A stretch of 64,000 bases of DNA from Brachypodium distachyon. Taxonomy: Eukaryota > Streptophyta > Magnoliopsida > Poales > Poaceae. The translations under genes and the position numbers were made by a program. The notes under the pieces are model-generated. The model did not search any database. It saw only the letters and a list, made by a program, of their open reading frames with translations, and was not told where the DNA came from. Within the stretch, counting starts at the first letter, position 1. Each line of letters opens with the position of its first letter. Positions 60,023 through 64,000 of this stretch are shown in pieces. Where the stretch lies: NCBI RefSeq assembly GCF_000005505.3, contig NC_016131.3, forward strand, positions 19,985,501-20,049,500. Reading direction: 5' to 3'.

Positions 60023-61343
60023 ATGACCGGAGCTCCGCCGGCCCGCCCGGCCGCTCCTCCTGCCACCGGCGCTGCTGCTACTGCCGCCGGAACCACCACC
60101 TCCTCCACCACCACAAACCCATCACCTACCCTCCTCTCCCTTGCCTCCATCGTAGACACCGTAGCCGATGTCACCCCATTTGTCCCCATCGTGCTTGATC
60201 TGCCGGCGCACAACTTCTACCACTGGCCGCCACCTCTTCGTTGTTCATCTCGGGCGCTGCACTCTCCGGCACCATGTCGAGGACGACGCTCCGCCCCGCC
60301 TCGACGACCCGACCTGGGTCAAGAACGACCACGCCATTCTTCAGTGGATATACCAGCACATCTCCACCGAGCTGTTCCACTTGGTGGTTCGCGACGGCGC
60401 GACGGCACGCGACGTCTGGACTGCTCTTCGTCTCTTGTTTCAGGATAACAGGGACGCGCACATCACGCAGCTGCACACGGAGCTTCGGACTTTGACTCAG
60501 GGCGACGCGACGGCAAGTGGCTACTGCCAGCGCGTGAAGGCAATTCGCGACGAACTGCAGGAACTCGACAGCCGCGTCGATGACCGCGGCCTCGTCCACG
60601 CTCTCATGAACGGGCTGAGCGAGCGCTACGAACGCATCTCCACGCTGATTCCTCTGCTCCGGCCGTTCCCGACCTTCGCCGAGGTGCGATCCATGCTGCA
60701 GCTCGAAGATCTGAACCAGGCGCGCAAGGCCAAGCACCCGCAGGCGTTCTACTCCAACTCCTCTGGCGCACACGGCAGCGGTTCCTCGTCTGGGCATGGC
60801 TCCACCAACCAACCGCCTCCTGCTCCTCCGGCTTCATCATCAACTTGGCCGCCGGGTGTCAGCCCCAACTACAAGGGCAAGAACCCCATTCCCGGCTACC
60901 AACCGTCGACGAGCCGCTCCACGGCACCGCGCGCTCCTGCACCAACTCAAGCGGCGCCCACTGCACCAGCTGCAGCGCCTCCAACGCCCTCGGCATGGCG
61001 CCCAACTCTGCAGCAAGATCCCTGGACTGGAGTTGTCCCGGCCTGGCCGTTCCCATGGACGACCCCCGTTGCTCCCTGGATGCCAAGCATGCGCCCCGCT
61101 CATGGCGCCCCAGGACTGCTCGGGCCGTGGCCTCCTCCACAGGCCTACACTAGCTTCACCTCCATGTACCAGGGACCTGCTCCACCACCTGCGGTCGCGC
61201 CCGTCTTCGTGCCTGCACCACATACGGCTTCATCAGCACCCACAGCACCAACGGCAACATCTGCACCGCCCCAGTACTGGAACCAGGCGGTAACATCAGC
61301 ACCCACAGCACCAACGGCTTCATCATGTTTCCATGGAATTTGA
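60023..61343 (+). pseudogene. Copia gag, frameshifted
   Basis: ATG at 60023 opens MTGAPPARPAAPP, a Pro/Ala/Thr-rich leader. The frame slips by one near 60228 (HNFYHW then HLFVVHLGRC). The UBN2-type gag domain follows (WIYQHISTELFHLV, TARDVWTALRLLF, LRTLTQGDATASGYCQRVKA, MNGLSERYE). After it comes a long Pro/Ala-rich tail with a direct repeat (ACAGCACCAACGG at about 61242 and 61307). No CCHC knuckle. Confidence 0.8.
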
Positions 61344-64000
61344 TCATTTTGGTCTGTCTGTGAAGGACCTTCAAACCAAGGAGGAGATCGCTCGCTTCAG
61401 TAGCAAGGGTGACCTCTACTCCCTCCATGGCACTCCAACTCCTACCGCCCGTGTCGCCATGACCGCTTCCGTTGATCTGTGGCATCGTCGACTAGGACAT
61501 CCCAATAGTGCCATTGTATCTAGTTTACTTTGTGAATTTTCAATTCCTTGTACCTCCTCTCCTCACAACTCTAGTTTGTGTGAGGCTTGTCAACAAGGAA
61601 AGCATGTTAGTTTCTAGTTCTGTTACTTCTACTTGTCATCCATTCGAACTACTCCACTGTGATATATGGACGTCCCCTATACCTAGTGTTTCTGGCTTGA
61701 AGTTTTACCTTGTTGTCTTGGATGATTTTACCCATTATGTCTGGACATTTCCTCTTCAGTCCAAAGCTGATGTTCCTCAACTTTTTCTGAACTTTAACAC
61801 TTACGTTCACACACACTTCTCTCTCCCCATCAAATACATTCAGTGCGACAACGGACGTGAATTTGCCAACAACAAGAATCGAGCCTTCTTTCTCTCCCAC
61901 GTCATTCTTCCACGTTTCTCCTGTCCTTACACCTCTCCCCAGAACGGCAAAGCTGAACGCTGTCTTAGAACCATCAATGACATTATGCGTACTCTTCTCA
62001 TCCAAGCCTCCTCCGTGCTACTGGGCTGAAGCTCTTCGCACTGCCACCTACCTCCTGAACATACGACCTACTAAATCTTGTCCCTTTTTCACCCCTTACC
62101 AGTCCATCTTCTTCTGATCCCCAAACTATTCAGAACTAAAAGTCTTTGGTTGTTTATGCTTCCCCAACCTCACTGCTACTACAACTAACAAGCTAGAACC
62201 GCGATCCACACCACGTGTGTTTCTTGGTTACTCCGATGAACACAAAGGATACCGCTGCCTAGATCCCTCTTCTGGCCGCGTCATCATTTCTCGTCATGTT
62301 ACCTTTGACGAGTCCTACTTCCCTTTTGCACGACGTGCATCGAGCTCCACTACCAGCCCTTCCCCCACCCAAACCCCACATCCACCTGTCTTCGTGCAGA
62401 CCTCTGCCGCGCCAGCCCCAACCTCTGCCGCGGCAACCCCCACGGCAGTCCAGCTACCTCCCCAGCGTCTAATGCTTCCTCTACAACTCCCAGCTCAACA
62501 TCTCCATCTATTCTACCACCTAATCCTCATGCTGTCCCAGGTCCTCCTCCCCAAAATGAACATCGCATGCAAACTAGAGCCAAACGTGGTTTCAGTATTC
62601 CTCAACGTCGCTGGAATCTCAACGCCACAACCATTTCCCCTCTTCCCACCTCCTACAAGTCAGCCCTCCTCGACACCAACTGGAAACTTGCCATGCGTGA
62701 TGAGTTTGACGCTCTTCTAGCCAATAACACCTGGGATCTTGTGCCTAAACCCTCTGGTGCAAACATTGTTTCCGGCAAGTGGGTATTTCGCCACAAATTT
62801 CACTCTGATGGTTCTCTCTCTCGCTACAAGGCACGCTGAGTCTGTCGCGGCTTTTCCCAGCAACGCGGCATTGACTTTGATGAAACTTTCTCTCCCGTCG
62901 TTAAGCCAAGCACCATTCGCACTGTGCTGAGCATAGCCACCTCTTCCGCCTGGCCTATACATCAATTAGATGTCAAAAACGCCTTCCTCCATGGTTCCTT
63001 GCATGAGACTGTCCATTGCCAGCAGCCCCAGGGCTTTGAAGATCCAACTAAACCACATCATGTATGTCTCCTACGTAAATCCCTTTATGGCCTCAAACAA
63101 GCTTCTCGGGCTTGGTTCACTAGATTCTCTTCTTTTCTTCTAACTCTTGGTTTCACTTCTTCACAGTCCGACACTTCTCTCTTTATTCTTCACTCTTCTA
63201 CCCACACTGCATATCTACTTCTCTATGTCGACGACATTATTCTCACTGCCTCATCTGATTTCTTTCTATAGTCCATCATCTCTTCCCTCCGTACAGAATT
63301 CTCCATGACAGATTTAGGTGATCTCCATCACTTCCTTGGCATAGCTGTCACCAGGTCCTCTTCTGGCCTCTTTCTTTCTCAGCGTCAGTATGCTGCTGAT
63401 CTTCTCTCCAAGGCCGGCATGCAAGATTGCCCCCCATGTCGTACTCCAGCTGAACTAGGCACCAAGCTCTCTGCAGCCGGCGAACCAATTCATGATCCTA
63501 CCCACTACAGAAGCCTCACTGGCGCACTTCAGTACCTAACTCTCACTCGTCCTGACCTAGCCTACGCAGTCCAACAAGCTTGCCTTTACATGCATGATCC
63601 TCATCTTCCTCATCTCAACCATGTCAAACGAATCCTTCACTACATTAAGGGCACTCTAGACTTTGGTCTACACCTCAACACTTCTTCCCCGACAACTTTG
63701 ACAGCATACTCGGATGCAGACTGGGCCGGTTGCCCTGACACTCGTCAATCTACGTCAGGCTATTGCGTTTACCTCGATGACAACCTAATTTCGTGGTGCT
63801 CTAAACGGCAAGTTACTGTTTCTCGTTCATCTGCTGAAGCTGAGTACCGAGCTGTAGCACATGCTGTAGCAGAAACTGTTTGGTTGCGGCAACTTCTTAA
63901 AGAGCTGCATCGTCCTGTCGCCCAAGCAACAATTGTATATTGTGACAATGTCTCTGCTGTTTACTTGTCCTCCAATCCAGTGCAGCACCGAAGAACCAAG
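61333..64000 (+). pseudogene. Copia pol (integrase, RT, RNase H), interrupted
   Basis: Pre-integrase domain: LWHRRLGHPNSAIVSSL and CEACQQGKHVSF. After a frameshift near 61600, the integrase core: LHCDIWTSP, LDDFTHYVWTFPL, CDNGREF, SPQNGKAER (DDE). More shifts near 62025 and 62115. RT: WVFRHKFHSDGSLSRYKAR then a stop at 62837, LDVKNAFLHG, LYGLKQASRAW, LLLYVDDIILT, then a stop at 63269. RNase H: AYSDADWAGCPDTRQSTSGY, SSAEAEYRA, CDNVSAVYLS. Protease is absent. At least two stops and about four frameshifts make it non-autonomous. Confidence 0.88.

Larger units (their letters stand above)
59829..64000 (+). mobile_element. Ty1/copia retrotransposon, degenerate, truncated by window edge
   Basis: Order seen: short 5' LTR, primer-binding site, gag, integrase, reverse transcriptase, RNase H. 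This order, with integrase before RT, defines copia. Several frameshifts and stops interrupt the ORF, and the gag-integrase junction has lost the zinc knuckle and protease. The 3' LTR lies beyond the window, so age by LTR divergence and the target duplication cannot be assessed here. Confidence 0.9.

Noticed and set aside
1..64000. tRNA, rRNA or CRISPR arrays
   Set aside because: No cloverleaf, rRNA core or regularly spaced repeats were found by eye; CRISPR is not expected in a plant nuclear genome.

Overview
This is nuclear DNA from a grass, most likely a small-genome member of the Pooideae such as Brachypodium. The grounds are GC-rich first exons, plant-specific gene families with ordinary GT-AG introns, many Stowaway-type MITEs ending in CTCCCTCCGT and bounded by TA, and one gene about every 10 kb with only short or degraded transposons between. 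From memory, unchecked, the order VAL-type B3 gene / sphingosine kinase / class VIII myosin / Lhcb3 / organic cation transporter resembles part of rice chromosome 7. Exon-intron structures below were assembled by hand from splice signals and reading phase. Start codons were checked in the DNA as real ATGs.

Layout. 1-1.2 kb: 5' exons of a VAL/HSI2-type B3 repressor (minus, runs off the left edge). 1.3-9.4 kb: intergenic, with Stowaway elements, many CATGCA (RY) motifs and a broken LINE reverse-transcriptase piece at 8.5-9.16 kb. 9.4-13.2 kb: complete ten-exon sphingosine kinase gene (minus, 516 aa). 16.1-17.6 kb: small lysine-rich gene of three exons (minus, 110 aa) with a telo-box and site II promoter motifs. 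17.8-24.7 kb: intergenic repeats. 25.4-33.8 kb: complete 24-exon class VIII myosin gene (plus, 1251 aa). 35.9-37.7 kb: LINE insertion with a 17-bp target-site duplication. 38.0-38.9 kb: Lhcb3 (minus, two exons, 267 aa). 42.9-46.6 kb: tandem pair of small coiled-coil protein genes of unknown function (minus). 47.0-48.6 kb: intronless OCT-type transporter (minus, 545 aa). 49-57 kb: intergenic, with a long-TIR element, a hairpin and a solo LTR (target duplication TATGA). 57.4-58.5 kb: broken FAR1/FHY3-family fragment. 59.8-64 kb: degraded Ty1/copia retrotransposon running off the right edge.

The host genes are unrelated housekeeping, signalling and photosynthesis genes. Nothing suggests that they form one pathway. 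I see no complete new system. The best leads are: (1) the predicted U5 leader of the solo LTR, where three tandem units share a conserved core, have different but self-complementary stems, and are closed by one long outer stem; (2) the tandem coiled-coil paralogues, one with an N-terminal MGxxxC lipidation-type signal and one in which Gly2 is Ala; (3) an in-frame 15-nt candidate micro-exon made by duplication of a splice donor in the myosin gene; (4) RY motifs inside the first intron of a gene whose family binds RY motifs.
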